NCBI GenBank assembly: GCA_900540385.1 | Contig: UQFY01000009.1 | Coordinates: 1-64,000, forward strand | Origin: an uncultured Mollicutes bacterium | GTDB lineage: Bacteria; Bacillota_I; Bacilli_A; RFN20; CAG-826 | Length of the DNA stretch: 64,000 nt | Direction: 5' to 3' | In this document: positions 37,001-45,487 of the stretch, in pieces | How positions within the stretch are numbered: position 1 is the first letter of the stretch | How the letters are laid out: each line of letters opens with the position of its first letter | Notes under the pieces: model-generated | Databases searched by the model: none | What the model was told of the DNA's origin: nothing | The model's input: the letters and a program-made list of their open reading frames with translations, nothing else | Translations under genes and position numbers: made by a program

Positions 37001-37437
37001 TTTTGACCACCGGATAATTCATTCGGCTTCCTTTTGCCATAACCAGCTAAATCCACTTGCTCAAGAATCTTTTCCACTTCTTCGTCTGTTGCTTTTTTAT
37101 GCTGAAGTTGGAGAGCTAAAGCAATATTCTCTTTTACATTAAAGTCCGATAGGATGTTGTATTCTTGAAAAATAAAACCAAGGTACGTATTACGGTAAGA
37201 ATCCATCTCTCCTTTAGAGAAATCCTTACTCGATTTCCCATCGATGATAATTTCACCTTCATCGGCAACATCCAAACCGCCCATTACATTTAATAAGGTA
37301 GATTTGCCTGAGCCAGATTTCCCCAAAATAAAGACAAGTCCTTTCTCAGGGAATTTTAAAGAAATGTCGTTTAACGCATACACGGGTTCAGCCTTTTTAA
37401 CACGATAGATACGTTTAAGATGTTTTACTTCTAGCAT
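34045..37437 (-). CDS. MacB-like ABC transporter, ATPase fused to FtsX-type permease
   Basis: A 1130-residue fusion. The N-terminal ATPase (to about 225) is of the LolD/MacB type: Walker A GKSGSGKST, signature LSGGQKQR, Walker B IIFADEPTGALD. A membrane helix follows at about 345 (RLAMTILLSTFSFSLFGMS), then about 650 residues of outer domain, and three helices at the C-terminus with the FtsX motif KREIGILRAVGAKR. Such proteins move lipoproteins, peptides or antibiotics, or transmit force across the membrane. I start at the ATG at 37437, with GAGGTG 6 bases upstream; an earlier ATG at 37464 lies inside the operator palindrome. The outer domain is several times larger than in MacB. Confidence 0.88.
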   Translation of the reverse strand: MLEVKHLKRIYRVKKAEPVYALNDISLKFPEKGLVFILGKSGSGKSTLLNVMGGLDVADEGEIIIDGKSSKDFSKGEMDSYRNTYLGFIFQEYNILSDFNVKENIALALQLQHKKATDEEVEKILEQVDLAGYGKRKPNELSGGQKQRVAIARALVKEPKIIFADEPTGALDSNTGKQVFDTLKKLSKDKLVVVVSHDRDFAERYGDRVIELKDGKVISDVSKALCLSKVGKDGLTLLGDNILRLDGNRPLTAEDLPLINETIAKGKGDVFIVGDPHINESIRQEAKIDKNGNREEFVNTDTDKIVESHDSFESIKSKFSIGRAIKMGARSMKVKPFRLAMTILLSTFSFSLFGMSITASLFSTKDALTSTVSKNDMRYVTLSLSECGKRKGYTSERVKEIEDKTGANIYLSYNNEVASRFNRPTDQNDRFHLTSFSAIVPITDSFLNDFDFTLVSGKMPKDNTECLITLYEYYSYQDFGFGDKNDFDSIEASKVTQENIIGSKLNTSYRSNFNTDVSSLTISGIVDTKLPTKLLKYRTATSYVENDKNYSDLNSLRYGPSLHSSLFVGEGKGTDESIVISGEDFYFSTEKGKEAINDFGYFRTHQNFVYFDKSHPMTLSKGEALLSLGALHIYSEDGTKAATYNFVFPGAYQSEEKKEDNLYEVSNLDRFSLSEDATKIAAAYKTKYDKYSDFFTNHLDLVKKINEGGNSYSLQVIDPTYDEHGNPKFDYTGATESQKYQIFSRYVDAFVSGLFGEENVDKAGEYYSYYLSIIKTYQDLIDEKYPLELSDFLGNYRNFYDQFLSKYLNDHYVEIYEKYKGTTPFQNVVTTTVGQITDENSKKEAVKSFLFNYQSKIEEGKEMNAYIKEGVKTLLEKVKHDPFETLLTYEDNFTMPLKVVGVDLDCENGAIMMSISKEDAQHIKGSVLSNNGTSSSSYYSFVTFGNDAKTVDSFMDFFLEKAKNSDYDTMKEGDWYFSFYDNSLSYVEFVGNMLMMFSSIFLYVGIGLAVFSMLLFYNFISISINNKKREIGILRAVGAKRADVFKIFYSEACIIALVNFLLSVICTFAFSFIMNLELANSGLITFAVMNPNIVVVLAIFVVALVAAFISSFLPVIRLANKKPIDAIQNR

Positions 37438-37455
37438 AGGAGCACCTCGGTTCAT

Positions 37456-37473
37456 CGTTATCATATGATAACG
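37456..37473. promoter_or_regulatory. perfect 18-bp palindrome at the MacB-like promoter
   Basis: CGTTATCATATGATAACG is an uninterrupted perfect palindrome, 19 bases upstream of the ABC gene start and 125 bp before the divergent lipoprotein gene. It has the form of a repressor operator. The half-site ATGATAACG recurs three times in the tandem repeat at 39841-39890. Confidence 0.65.
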
Positions 37474-37597
37474 TCACCAATTTTATACAATTTTTTGAAA
37501 ACATGAATAGAAACAAAAAAACAGTAAATATTTAAAAAAATAATTGAAATTTACATTTTTGTTTTTTAAATACTCGTATATTTCGCGAGGAAAAGTA

Positions 37598-39703
37598 ATG
37601 AAAAAAGAAAAATTAATGATACTAGCATCCATCCTGTTGCTAGGTTCTTGCACCACAAACGGAGAAAACTCTAGCGAAAAAGCAAGTTCAGAAGAAATCA
37701 CATCCTCGAATGTCACCTCTTCTACTTCTAGCAAGGATGTTATACCTGCAAAGGCAAAATTCACCTTAGCAATGAACGGTGATTTACGTTTAAATCAAAG
37801 CCGTTCCATTTATGCCATTCTTAAAGAAGGCGTTACAGGTAACGTTGTATTTGAATCTTCTGATCCTAACATCATCCGTGCCTCAAAGATGGATGGGATC
37901 AGCAATGAAGCTCTTTTGAGCGCCGTTGGTGAAGGCGAAGCCACCATTAATGCTTATTTGGAGGGGGAAGAAGACGTTATCGTCTCTAAAACCATCGCCA
38001 TCGCTCATGGTACAGCCTTATCTCAAGACACCTTTAATAAATTAACTGGTTCCATGAAAGTGGATTTAACGCAAACCCTATACGATTATGATAGCCAGCT
38101 GAAGCCTACTCTTTATGAACAATCCGATATCACCACCATCTATGAAGAAATAGATGATATGGATACTTATCACAACACGGACGCCTATCAAATCACCGTT
38201 AAAGATCACGCATCTCAAAAGGTTACTTACGAAAGAAAGTATGTTCGTAATGGCGTCCGTCTTGCCACCGAATACATCAATAAAGATAACGAAATAGGAA
38301 AGGTTACCCAATTCACTGAAGACGGTGATGAATTTAAATGGGTGAATTCCTATTATGAAAACTTATTTAAATTTGAAGAAAACACAGATGCTGAAGCTTT
38401 AGTAACCGCTAGCGATTTCGAAAGCTTTGACGGAGGAAAAAATTATTTCTATGTGGGGAAGAATATTTGGGCTACCACTTATTTAACTTGTTCCCTTGTT
38501 CTTCAAGATATAACTCCTGATGAATTTGCTATAACCGTAGATGGTGATTCTTTAGGCGTCCATTTTGTTACCGATCCATTTGGAAAAGATGATGTAGCAA
38601 CAAAGGGCGGACAAGTCGTAGAAGGAAAGATCTCTGAAATTGGCACGGCAAAAATCGAACACGAAAAGCCATATGAGCACGAAGGGTATCATGACGCTTT
38701 AGAAACAGCGAGAGCGGAAATTGTTGCCTCAAAAAACTACACCGCTACCTATTCCATTGATGGGAATGATGGAAAAACCACGTATACAATGATTTATACC
38801 GAGGACACGATTGAAGAGAAAATCGTTGATTCCAAAGGAAAGATCCTTGCCCATGATGGAGCTCATAAAGACGGAACAGGATATTTCACTTATACCTATG
38901 ACGATAAGACCTCAACTTTAAAGAAAACCAAGGATTATGTTGCAGGATGGGATTCTGTTAACCGCTATCCAACCTTTGATTTTGCCGTTGAAGTACTTGG
39001 CCCAGAAACAAACGGAGTCTATAAATCCCGTGGAGATCACACTGGCTCGCTCCTCTCTTATTGTTGGAGCTTACCAAGATATGCGACCTTTTACTCAGTG
39101 GATGGTGAAGTTTCCTTAACTTTAAAAGACGGCCATTTTTCAACAATGAAGGGAAAACTAACCTCTTCTTCCTTAAACGATACAATCACATTCTCTGGCG
39201 AATACTCTAAGATTGGAAGCACAACTCTAAATTACGATTGGAGTAGCGTTGAAGGTCAAACGGAACCAACTGATTACCCTTCTGTCTTACTCGCATATTT
39301 AAAAGAATGGGGCGTAGACAAAGTCGTTCCATACCTCTATCCAACAAATACGGGTTATAAAGATTCCTCTGTCGCATGGGCTAGATGGAAAGACTCCTCT
39401 GGAGCTATGGATTCTAATTATTCAAAATACGTCGCATTCAAAACAAACGAATTTGAAACCAACGAACAAAGAGACGCCTATCTAACCAAATACAAAGAAC
39501 TCTTAGTCTCCCTTGGTTGGAAACTCACAGAAGAAAAAGATGAAAACATGGGATATCCTTTCTATGTTGATCCAACAGGCGAATGGAAATTATCCGTCGG
39601 CGAGAATAAGAACTACTTTGGCGGTTCCTCAACAAAAGGCGTTCTCTTCACTGTTACCAACAAATCAAATAAGCTTGCAACCCCTGCATCTTATTTTGAT
39701 TGA
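37598..39703 (+). CDS. large surface lipoprotein with Ig-like (BIG2-type) domain
   Basis: A 701-residue lipoprotein. The signal peptide MKKEKLMILASILLLGSC ends in a lipobox (LLGSC), followed by a Ser/Thr-rich linker typical of surface tethering. Residues about 45-130 resemble a bacterial Ig-like BIG2 domain (VVFESSDPNIIRASKMDG, VGEGEATINAYL). The remaining 570 residues are beta-rich and not recognised. The start at 37598 has CGAGGA upstream; a longer frame from 37544 would disrupt the signal peptide. It is divergent from the MacB-like gene, sharing its palindrome-bearing region, so it may be a substrate or partner of that transporter. Confidence 0.8.
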   Translation: MKKEKLMILASILLLGSCTTNGENSSEKASSEEITSSNVTSSTSSKDVIPAKAKFTLAMNGDLRLNQSRSIYAILKEGVTGNVVFESSDPNIIRASKMDGISNEALLSAVGEGEATINAYLEGEEDVIVSKTIAIAHGTALSQDTFNKLTGSMKVDLTQTLYDYDSQLKPTLYEQSDITTIYEEIDDMDTYHNTDAYQITVKDHASQKVTYERKYVRNGVRLATEYINKDNEIGKVTQFTEDGDEFKWVNSYYENLFKFEENTDAEALVTASDFESFDGGKNYFYVGKNIWATTYLTCSLVLQDITPDEFAITVDGDSLGVHFVTDPFGKDDVATKGGQVVEGKISEIGTAKIEHEKPYEHEGYHDALETARAEIVASKNYTATYSIDGNDGKTTYTMIYTEDTIEEKIVDSKGKILAHDGAHKDGTGYFTYTYDDKTSTLKKTKDYVAGWDSVNRYPTFDFAVEVLGPETNGVYKSRGDHTGSLLSYCWSLPRYATFYSVDGEVSLTLKDGHFSTMKGKLTSSSLNDTITFSGEYSKIGSTTLNYDWSSVEGQTEPTDYPSVLLAYLKEWGVDKVVPYLYPTNTGYKDSSVAWARWKDSSGAMDSNYSKYVAFKTNEFETNEQRDAYLTKYKELLVSLGWKLTEEKDENMGYPFYVDPTGEWKLSVGENKNYFGGSSTKGVLFTVTNKSNKLATPASYFD

Positions 39704-39751
39704 ACCAAGTCACATAAGTCAGCTTGTCTCATCTTAAAATCTCTTTCTACC

Positions 39752-39793
39752 AAAATGCCCTTCGTTTTATTAAAAATAAAGGGCGTTTTTTCA
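39752..39793 (+). terminator. terminator after the lipoprotein gene
   Basis: AAAATGCCCTT and AAGGGCGTTTTTT pair across an AT-rich loop; the right side ends in six T residues. Confidence 0.7.
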
Positions 39794-39840
39794 TAAAAAT
39801 CTTATGATGATTTATCTTGCGGAAAGCGAATGATAAAAAT

Positions 39841-39890
39841 GATTATGAATGATAACGAATGATAACGAATGATAACGAATGATAAAAACA
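39841..39890. repeat. tandem 10-bp repeat GATAACGAAT
   Basis: Three exact copies (39851-39880) are flanked by imperfect copies on both sides (GATTATGAAT before, GATAAAAACA after). The 10-bp period places each copy on the same DNA face. It contains the half-site of the 37456 palindrome (ATGATAACG), and AACGAATGATAA is the complement of bases 1795-1806. It lies between two convergent genes and is too short and irregular to be CRISPR. Confidence 0.75.
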
Positions 39891-39953
39891 AATTGTAATG
39901 ATAAATGAAAAGGAGACAAACCCAATAATAACTAGCAATGGTTATTTAAGGTT

Positions 39954-41354
39954 CTATTCTTGGAAGGAGTCCACACTTCTATTCGTCTTTTTCTTATAAA
40001 TATGCTGGGTGAATACACAAGCGTAAACGGCCGCTACAAATTCAGCAACGTAACTCCCCCACCAAATGCCGTCTATCCCGAAATAGTATCCAAACAAGAA
40101 GCAGGCTGGGAAAAGGATCACAAGCAAGCGAAGCCCCGTGATGATCATTGGATGGATGCCATTGCCAAAAGCTTGAAGAACACCATTAGAGAGGATACAT
40201 ATCGATGCAAGAATAAAAGTTGGAGCAATAATCCGTGTTAAGATGACACCCGTATTGACCCATTCTTCATCAAGATTAAACAAGAGAAGCAACTCTTTTG
40301 GAACCGCTTCAAAAACAACAATTCCTAATAAAGCAATGATCGCTCCATAAAGATAACCCCACATAAGTGCGTCTTTTGCTCTTTTCTTATTCTCGTTTCC
40401 ATAGTTATAGGCAATGATTGGAAGCATTGCATTCACGAGGCCATAAAGCGCCATAAAAACAAAGTTCTGTAATTTGAAATAAACGCCATATATGCCAACA
40501 AGCATATCTTGGGTTGCCCCACTTTGGCTAAAAAGAGACATAAACACAAGCTGGAAGACAAACGGTTGAAGGCTTTGAAAAGCCTGAAGGATGATGCTAG
40601 GAAGACCAACACGAAGGATTTCTCCCATCATTGGAAAATCAAAGACAATATCTTTCTTATGAATCGTTATTTCTTTATTTACGAACAAAACCAAAAGGAA
40701 TCCTACAATCATAGACACCATCTGCCCGATAATGGTTGCAATAGCGGCTCCTTCTACGCCCATATTCCAAGCCAAAATGAAAAGAGGATCCAAGATAATA
40801 TTTACAATAGCCCCAGATAGTTGCATCACCATGGCAAGATTTGTTTTACCTGTCGCGCATAGAGAACGTTCACTCACAAGCTGAAGAAGTTGTCCAAAAG
40901 AGAAAATAAAACAAAGACCAAGATATTTAGCACCCATATCAATCACAGTTTGATCTTCTGTCATGCTTGAGAAATAGATTTTCCCAAAATAAATAGCTAA
41001 GCCAAAAGCGAGGAAAATAACATAAAAGAAAATCATCAAAAGATAACCATTGATGCAAGAGCGGGCAGCTTTATCGCCCTTACCTTCTCCAAGGGCTTTC
41101 GATAAAACGGAATTGACGCCAATTCCTGTGCCAATAGCCACTGCAACCAGTAACGTTTGCAAAGGATAAGCATATCCTAAAGCCGTAATGGCCTTCTCAT
41201 TAAAAGGCGCTTCCATCATGCCGATGAAAATGCTGTCCACGATGTTATAGAGGGCGCTTACCACCATCGAAAACATCATTGGAAGAGCCATCTTTAATAA
41301 TAAAGTTGGGATTTTTTCAGATTCCATTCGATTTGTCTTTGCCACATTTTCCAT
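39954..41354 (-). CDS. MATE-family multidrug/metabolite exporter
   Basis: A 466-residue membrane protein with about 12 helices and the MATE signatures: a first-helix region KMALPMMFSMVVSALYNIVDSIFIG and GTGIGVNSVLSKALGEG in the first half, mirrored by IVGFLLVLF and GLVNAMLPIIAYNYGNENKKRAKDA in the second. It exports cationic compounds or metabolites using a sodium or proton gradient. GGAGG lies about 12 bases before the ATG. I saw no recognisable riboswitch in the leader. The substrate is not deducible. Confidence 0.92.
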   Translation of the reverse strand: MENVAKTNRMESEKIPTLLLKMALPMMFSMVVSALYNIVDSIFIGMMEAPFNEKAITALGYAYPLQTLLVAVAIGTGIGVNSVLSKALGEGKGDKAARSCINGYLLMIFFYVIFLAFGLAIYFGKIYFSSMTEDQTVIDMGAKYLGLCFIFSFGQLLQLVSERSLCATGKTNLAMVMQLSGAIVNIILDPLFILAWNMGVEGAAIATIIGQMVSMIVGFLLVLFVNKEITIHKKDIVFDFPMMGEILRVGLPSIILQAFQSLQPFVFQLVFMSLFSQSGATQDMLVGIYGVYFKLQNFVFMALYGLVNAMLPIIAYNYGNENKKRAKDALMWGYLYGAIIALLGIVVFEAVPKELLLLFNLDEEWVNTGVILTRIIAPTFILASICILSNGVLQAFGNGIHPMIITGLRLLVILFPACFLFGYYFGIDGIWWGSYVAEFVAAVYACVFTQHIYKKKTNRSVDSFQE

Positions 41355-41532
41355 AAATAAAAAGCCTCCATGAATTCATTCATCGGGGCGAAAAGTAAGC
41401 AAAGCTTAGGAAAAATCCTCCGTTATTTTCGTGTGTATTTTAAAGGCTGTTCAAGCAAAAAGCAATGAAGTGAAATTCAGTTGGTTCCCATGTTTACCAA
41501 ATGCTTTATATCTCTTTTTTCGCCATATTTAA

Positions 41533-41577
41533 AAAGTCATCTTTGGCTCTATACCAAGATGACTTCGTTTTTATTTT
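41533..41577. terminator. strong hairpin terminator after flavodiiron gene
   Basis: AAGTCATCTTTGG and CCAAGATGACTT form a 12-bp stem with one bulged T and a 7-base loop, with A- and T-runs outside. It stops leftward transcription from the flavoprotein gene before the MATE promoter. Confidence 0.85.
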
Positions 41578-41578
41578 G

Positions 41579-41600
41579 ATACACGTCTCCCCTATTTTTA
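41579..41600 (-). repeat. dispersed short repeat, copy at 3' end of flavodiiron gene
   Basis: ATACACGTCTCCCCTATTTT is the same sequence as at 10172-10191 except for one base. In both places it directly follows the end of a minus-strand gene. Confidence 0.6.
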
Positions 41601-41609
41601 AAAGAGAGA

Positions 41610-42803
41610 TTAATCAAGCGTTTTAATCCAAGCATTCAAACCTTCGAAACAAGGGTCGTCCACTTTAAAGGAATATTTAAATCCTTCAATGGTTTTCATC
41701 TTTCTAAATAGAGCGAAGTCGGCAATGTTCTTAATGGCTTCACCACTCCAACCATAATCGCCAAAAGCAGCAAACTTTTTGCCAGTGAAGAATGGAATTG
41801 GTTTACTAATAAGCAAATCATAGAAAATTGGTAAAGCGTCGTTTACAACGGTTGGTGTTCCAAAAAGAAGAGTTCCTGATGTTTTTATGGCTTCAAGAAT
41901 GTTTGCTTTCTCTTCTTGGTAATTTAAAGCGTCAACATAGAAAGAAGAAACTTGTTTTCCTTCTTTAATAAGTTCATTTTCGATATGCTCTGCCATCTTT
42001 TTCGTATATCCATAGCAAGAGGCGTAGACCAACGTCACATGGTTTTTATCAAGAATAGGAAGAGCGTCTTTTGCTTCTTTTTCAAAAGCAGAAATAACTT
42101 CTTTAACATCCTTATCAATAACAGGTCCATGTCCCGTTAAAAGAATCGATATGTCTAAAGCGCGCACTCTTTCTACAGCTTGAAGAGCAAACGAAGCAAA
42201 AGGCGACATGATGCAATCGAAATAATAATGGAATGACTCACGGTACTCTTCCATGTTCGTCACTTTAGAAAAAAGAACGTCATCAAAAGCATAATGCGTT
42301 CCAAAGGCGTCACAGGTAACCAACGCTTTTTCCTCTTGGATATAAGTGAAAAGAACATCTGGCCAATGGAGGAATAATCCGGAGACGAAATGAAGAGTAT
42401 ACTCGCCAACCTTCAATTCTTTATTTGGAGTCATTGCAAGGCTTTTGAATGGGAAACGAAGAATGTTTTTTAAATTATTTAAGCCTACTGGCGAAGCAAT
42501 AATAACAATATCTGGATTCTTTTTAAGCAAAGCTTCAATTGCTCCAGAATGATCAGGCTCTGTGTGAGCTACAACAAGGTACTTTATGTCTTTAAAATCA
42601 ATCAAGTTTGATATATGGGTCAAGTATTCTTCGGAAAATCCTGCTTTGTTCCCTTCAAAAACAACTCCTCCTTCTTTTGTTTTAAGAAGGTAAGAATTAT
42701 AAGATGTCCCATATTTTAGGGGCATTACGCTGTCGAACACCTTTAAATCGTGGTCAATGCAACCAACATAATACAAATTTTCTTTCAATTTGAGCGTTTT
42801 CAT
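41610..42803 (-). CDS. flavodiiron protein (FprA family, O2/NO reductase)
   Basis: A 397-residue cytosolic enzyme reducing oxygen to water, or nitric oxide to nitrous oxide, for protection of anaerobes. A beta-lactamase-like diiron domain has the metal motif VVAHTEPDHSGAIEALL (H-x-E-x-D-H), and a flavodoxin domain begins at about residue 250 (VTLVYASCYGYTKKMAEHIENEL) with a typical FMN phosphate loop. I start at the ATG at 42803 (MKTLKLKENLYYVG), with GAGGTG upstream; the frame is open a further 147 bases, but that would add unrelated residues and overlap the neighbouring gene. It fits an anaerobic host. Confidence 0.93.
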   Translation of the reverse strand: MKTLKLKENLYYVGCIDHDLKVFDSVMPLKYGTSYNSYLLKTKEGGVVFEGNKAGFSEEYLTHISNLIDFKDIKYLVVAHTEPDHSGAIEALLKKNPDIVIIASPVGLNNLKNILRFPFKSLAMTPNKELKVGEYTLHFVSGLFLHWPDVLFTYIQEEKALVTCDAFGTHYAFDDVLFSKVTNMEEYRESFHYYFDCIMSPFASFALQAVERVRALDISILLTGHGPVIDKDVKEVISAFEKEAKDALPILDKNHVTLVYASCYGYTKKMAEHIENELIKEGKQVSSFYVDALNYQEEKANILEAIKTSGTLLFGTPTVVNDALPIFYDLLISKPIPFFTGKKFAAFGDYGWSGEAIKNIADFALFRKMKTIEGFKYSFKVDDPCFEGLNAWIKTLD

Positions 42804-42894
42804 AACATTCACCTCACACAATAATTTTAGCAAATCCAAATGAGGTGATATAAATAACGCTTCAAGAATAGCTCTTTTGAATGTTTTTAATAGT

Positions 42895-43485
42895 TCAGGA
42901 CATATAGCTAATACAACAAACAACTGCCGCAATACATACGAAGATATCAATCACAAAGAAAATATAAGTGAGGAGTCTAAGAATCGGGGTGTATCTTTTC
43001 TTAGAAAATAGACTTGTTGTAGCAAAAATTGCAACACCCCCACTTAAAAGAAACGAAATCAAACCAATAGGGTTCCCATGTTCCAACGTTCCAGAAAAGA
43101 TGCTTACGAAAAAGGTTTCGCGGTTAGGATGGTTTTGTCCTGGAGGAATTGGATAAACATATCTTTTTCCCATGAGGAAAGGTATGAAAACCATAATGCA
43201 ATAAATCGTCATAACGGCTAAAACAACGATTAGGGATACTACGTTTATCTTTTCAGAGAGATCTTTCGCATCTACCGCAACCAATGTTGCTTCATCCTGT
43301 TCGATTAATTCAGAGATGGGTACATTGAAATATAACGCTATCTTTTCTAATGTTTCTCTATTTGGAAAGGCCACTCCTGTTTCATATTTCGCAATAAGGC
43401 TTCTCGATACAAAAATCTCTTTTGCTAGTTCCGCCTGCGTGACTCCTTTTTTCTTTCTAAGGTCTTTCAGTTTGTCTTGAAACAT
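42895..43485 (-). CDS. helix-turn-helix regulator with membrane domain
   Basis: A 196-residue protein. The N-terminal Cro/C1-type domain (FQDKLKDLRKKKGVTQAELAKEIFVSRSLIAKYETG) is followed from about residue 75 by three or four membrane helices. Such membrane-tethered HTH proteins are thought to sense envelope or membrane conditions. I start at the second ATG (43485), which has AAGAG at a workable distance. It reads towards the flavodiiron gene, 91 bp away, so a common transcript is possible. A perfect palindrome AACATTAATGTT (43515-43526) lies just upstream as a candidate autoregulatory site. Confidence 0.8.
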   Translation of the reverse strand: MFQDKLKDLRKKKGVTQAELAKEIFVSRSLIAKYETGVAFPNRETLEKIALYFNVPISELIEQDEATLVAVDAKDLSEKINVVSLIVVLAVMTIYCIMVFIPFLMGKRYVYPIPPGQNHPNRETFFVSIFSGTLEHGNPIGLISFLLSGGVAIFATTSLFSKKRYTPILRLLTYIFFVIDIFVCIAAVVCCISYMS

Positions 43486-43810
43486 GGTTTCCATCTCTTT
43501 CGTAGCTTCAATATAACATTAATGTTTCTATTTTGGGTGTGAATTTCTCAGAACAAATGTGAAAGTAAAAAGAAAAACCCTTTTCGTTTTGTTTTCAAAT
43601 GCTTTGTAAGGGACATAAAAGAGGAGGGACGTGTACTATTTATCGGCTTATTTTTATTTGCTGTCCATGATAAGAGATTTTATACGTCTTTTAAGAAACG
43701 TTCTCTAAAACATGCAAAAGTTGATATCATACTTTCCAATTTAGAAAGGGGTTTCATATACATACCCTCTTTAGAGGGTCTATAATCACAAATGTTTTTT
43801 GGAGATCACT
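43486..43810. promoter_or_regulatory. divergent regulatory region between HTH regulator and antiporter
   Basis: This region of about 325 bp has no gene. It holds the palindrome AACATTAATGTT (43515-43526) near the regulator, a copy of the dispersed repeat (43614-43636), and a promoter for the antiporter. That promoter has -35 TATACA (43757-43762), -10 TATAAT (43781-43786), and between them the inverted repeat ACCCTCT-TT-AGAGGGT (43764-43779), placed where a repressor would block polymerase. Confidence 0.55.
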
Positions 43811-45211
43811 ATGTTATCATTCGTCAATATTCCTACGGAAACAAATCCTCAAGCTTATAAAATCTTGTTGCCGTTAGGGCTTCTTTTAATTCTTTCAAAG
43901 GTTTTTTCACTTCTTTTAGGAAAAATCAAAATCCCACAAGTTATCGGCTATCTTGTCGCTGGTCTTGTTGTTGGTTTGATTTACCTTATTCCAGGTCAAA
44001 CTGTTTTGACTTCTTATACGAAGAGTGGCATCGATTTCTTCGCGAAAACCGGCGTTATTCTTATCATGTTCTCCGCTGGCATTGAAACGGATATCAAGAA
44101 AGTAAAAACGGTGGGCCCTGCTGCATTCGTTGTTGCTTTGATGGGTGTTATAACCCCTATGCTTCTTTGTTTCTTGATGGCATTTTGTTTCGATAAGATT
44201 ACTGGGGCAGAAATTAATATCTTCCGTGAATTATTCTATGGGGTCATTTTAACTGCTACTTCTGTATCAGTCACGGTTGCCACACTTAAGGAATTGGGCA
44301 AACTTGATACGAAGGTTGGAAGTTGTCTTGTATCCGCTGCTATTATCGATGATGTATTAGGTATTATCGTTCTCTCCTTAGTCATTTCTCTTTCTGGTTC
44401 AAATACGACAGGAAATGATTTTGCTAGCATGCTTATCTCCGCGATGGGACAAGAAGGAAATACGTTCTTAACCATTTTCTTCATCATTTTGTTCATGGTC
44501 ATTTATTTCGGCTTAACATTCGTTGCTGGAATATTTATTAGAAAATTATTTAACTGGCTTGGAGAAAAATATCCTCACCATATTCGTATCGTCATTATCT
44601 CTTTAGCTATTTGCTTACTTTGGGCATATATTTCTGAATATTTCAATATCGCTGATATTACAGGCGCTTATCTCATGGGACTTACGATGAGCTCTACCTT
44701 AGCACACGGCTATATCGATCATCGTGCAGAAACCACGTGTAATTATCTTTTTGGTCCAATCTTTTTTGGCTCTATTGCTATGGGTCTTTATCAATCGAAT
44801 TTTGATTTCTCCGATCCTGCTTTCCTTCAATTCCTTTTGTTTGGTCTTTTATGGATTGTCGTTGGTATCGTTGGCAAAATTATTGGCTGTACAGGTGCTG
44901 GGCTTTGTTTCAAATTTAAATTCCATGACGCTATTAAATTGGGATTTGGTATGATGGCAAGAGCCGAGGTTCTTATTGTTTGCGCTCAAAAAGGCGTTGA
45001 TTGTGGGCTTGTTGATAACCGCATTATGATGTTCTGTCTTTTACTTATCTTAATCTCTTCCTTCATTACCCCTATCTTCTTAAAATTCTCTTACCGCAAA
45101 GAAATGGCTATGGAGAGCGGAGAAGGAAACAAAGCGATAGAAAAAATGGCCAACAACGTGGCCAATGCTGAAGTTGGTTCTGGTGAAGCAACCGGAAAAG
45201 AAGGCAAATAA
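43811..45211 (+). CDS. CPA2-family cation:proton antiporter
   Basis: A 466-residue membrane protein with about 12-13 helices, related to KefB/NapA-type exchangers. Typical features are KIPQVIGYLVAGLVVG in an early helix, FFAKTGVILIMFSAGIETD, the core helix SAAIIDDVLGIIVLSLVIS with the paired acidic residues of the ion site, and GFGMMARAEVLIVCAQKG near the end. It exchanges sodium or potassium for protons. No C-terminal TrkA-N domain is present; a short hydrophilic tail ends the protein. I use the ATG at 43811 (GGAG 6 bases upstream) over a TTG at 43799. A repressor-like palindrome sits within its promoter. Confidence 0.9.
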   Translation: MLSFVNIPTETNPQAYKILLPLGLLLILSKVFSLLLGKIKIPQVIGYLVAGLVVGLIYLIPGQTVLTSYTKSGIDFFAKTGVILIMFSAGIETDIKKVKTVGPAAFVVALMGVITPMLLCFLMAFCFDKITGAEINIFRELFYGVILTATSVSVTVATLKELGKLDTKVGSCLVSAAIIDDVLGIIVLSLVISLSGSNTTGNDFASMLISAMGQEGNTFLTIFFIILFMVIYFGLTFVAGIFIRKLFNWLGEKYPHHIRIVIISLAICLLWAYISEYFNIADITGAYLMGLTMSSTLAHGYIDHRAETTCNYLFGPIFFGSIAMGLYQSNFDFSDPAFLQFLLFGLLWIVVGIVGKIIGCTGAGLCFKFKFHDAIKLGFGMMARAEVLIVCAQKGVDCGLVDNRIMMFCLLLILISSFITPIFLKFSYRKEMAMESGEGNKAIEKMANNVANAEVGSGEATGKEGK

Positions 45212-45487
45212 GCCTTTAAGCTTATTGTTTAACAACGTATTCCAAATAGGCTTTAGAGAATTTAATTCTCCATTTTAATCCAGCATTTTTCCTTTAAAAA
45301 ACTGGCAATTTCGTTTTTCGATTGATGTGAAACATTTTTATTGTTTTTGTTTCACATTCGTTTTTTATTACAACAATGTCAAAAGGGAATCTTAGATAAC
45401 ATGAGGAAAATTCCCCTTAATCCGGCATCAAATCATTTAAAAGGGTGGAGAAAACAAATAAGCCTCTAAGCTGATTGTTTGACAACG
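45205..45487. repeat. 33-bp imperfect direct repeats 250 bp apart
   Basis: Bases 45205-45237 and 45455-45487 match at 30 of 33 positions, starting CAAATAAGCC and ending ACAACG. The left copy covers the end of the antiporter gene, and the right copy covers the stop of the FucU-like gene on the other strand. The 250 bp between may be a duplication or an insertion, or the left copy may be a relic of another FucU gene end. Confidence 0.75.
45325..45367 (+). terminator. terminator after antiporter gene
   Basis: ATGTGAAACA (45325-45334) and TGTTTCACAT (45348-45357) form a perfect 10-bp stem followed by TCGTTTTTT. Confidence 0.75.

Noticed and set aside
39841..39890. CRISPR array
   Set aside because: Units are 10 bp without spacers.
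41355..41480. Riboswitch before the MATE gene
   Set aside because: Some pairing is possible, but no known class core could be recognised.
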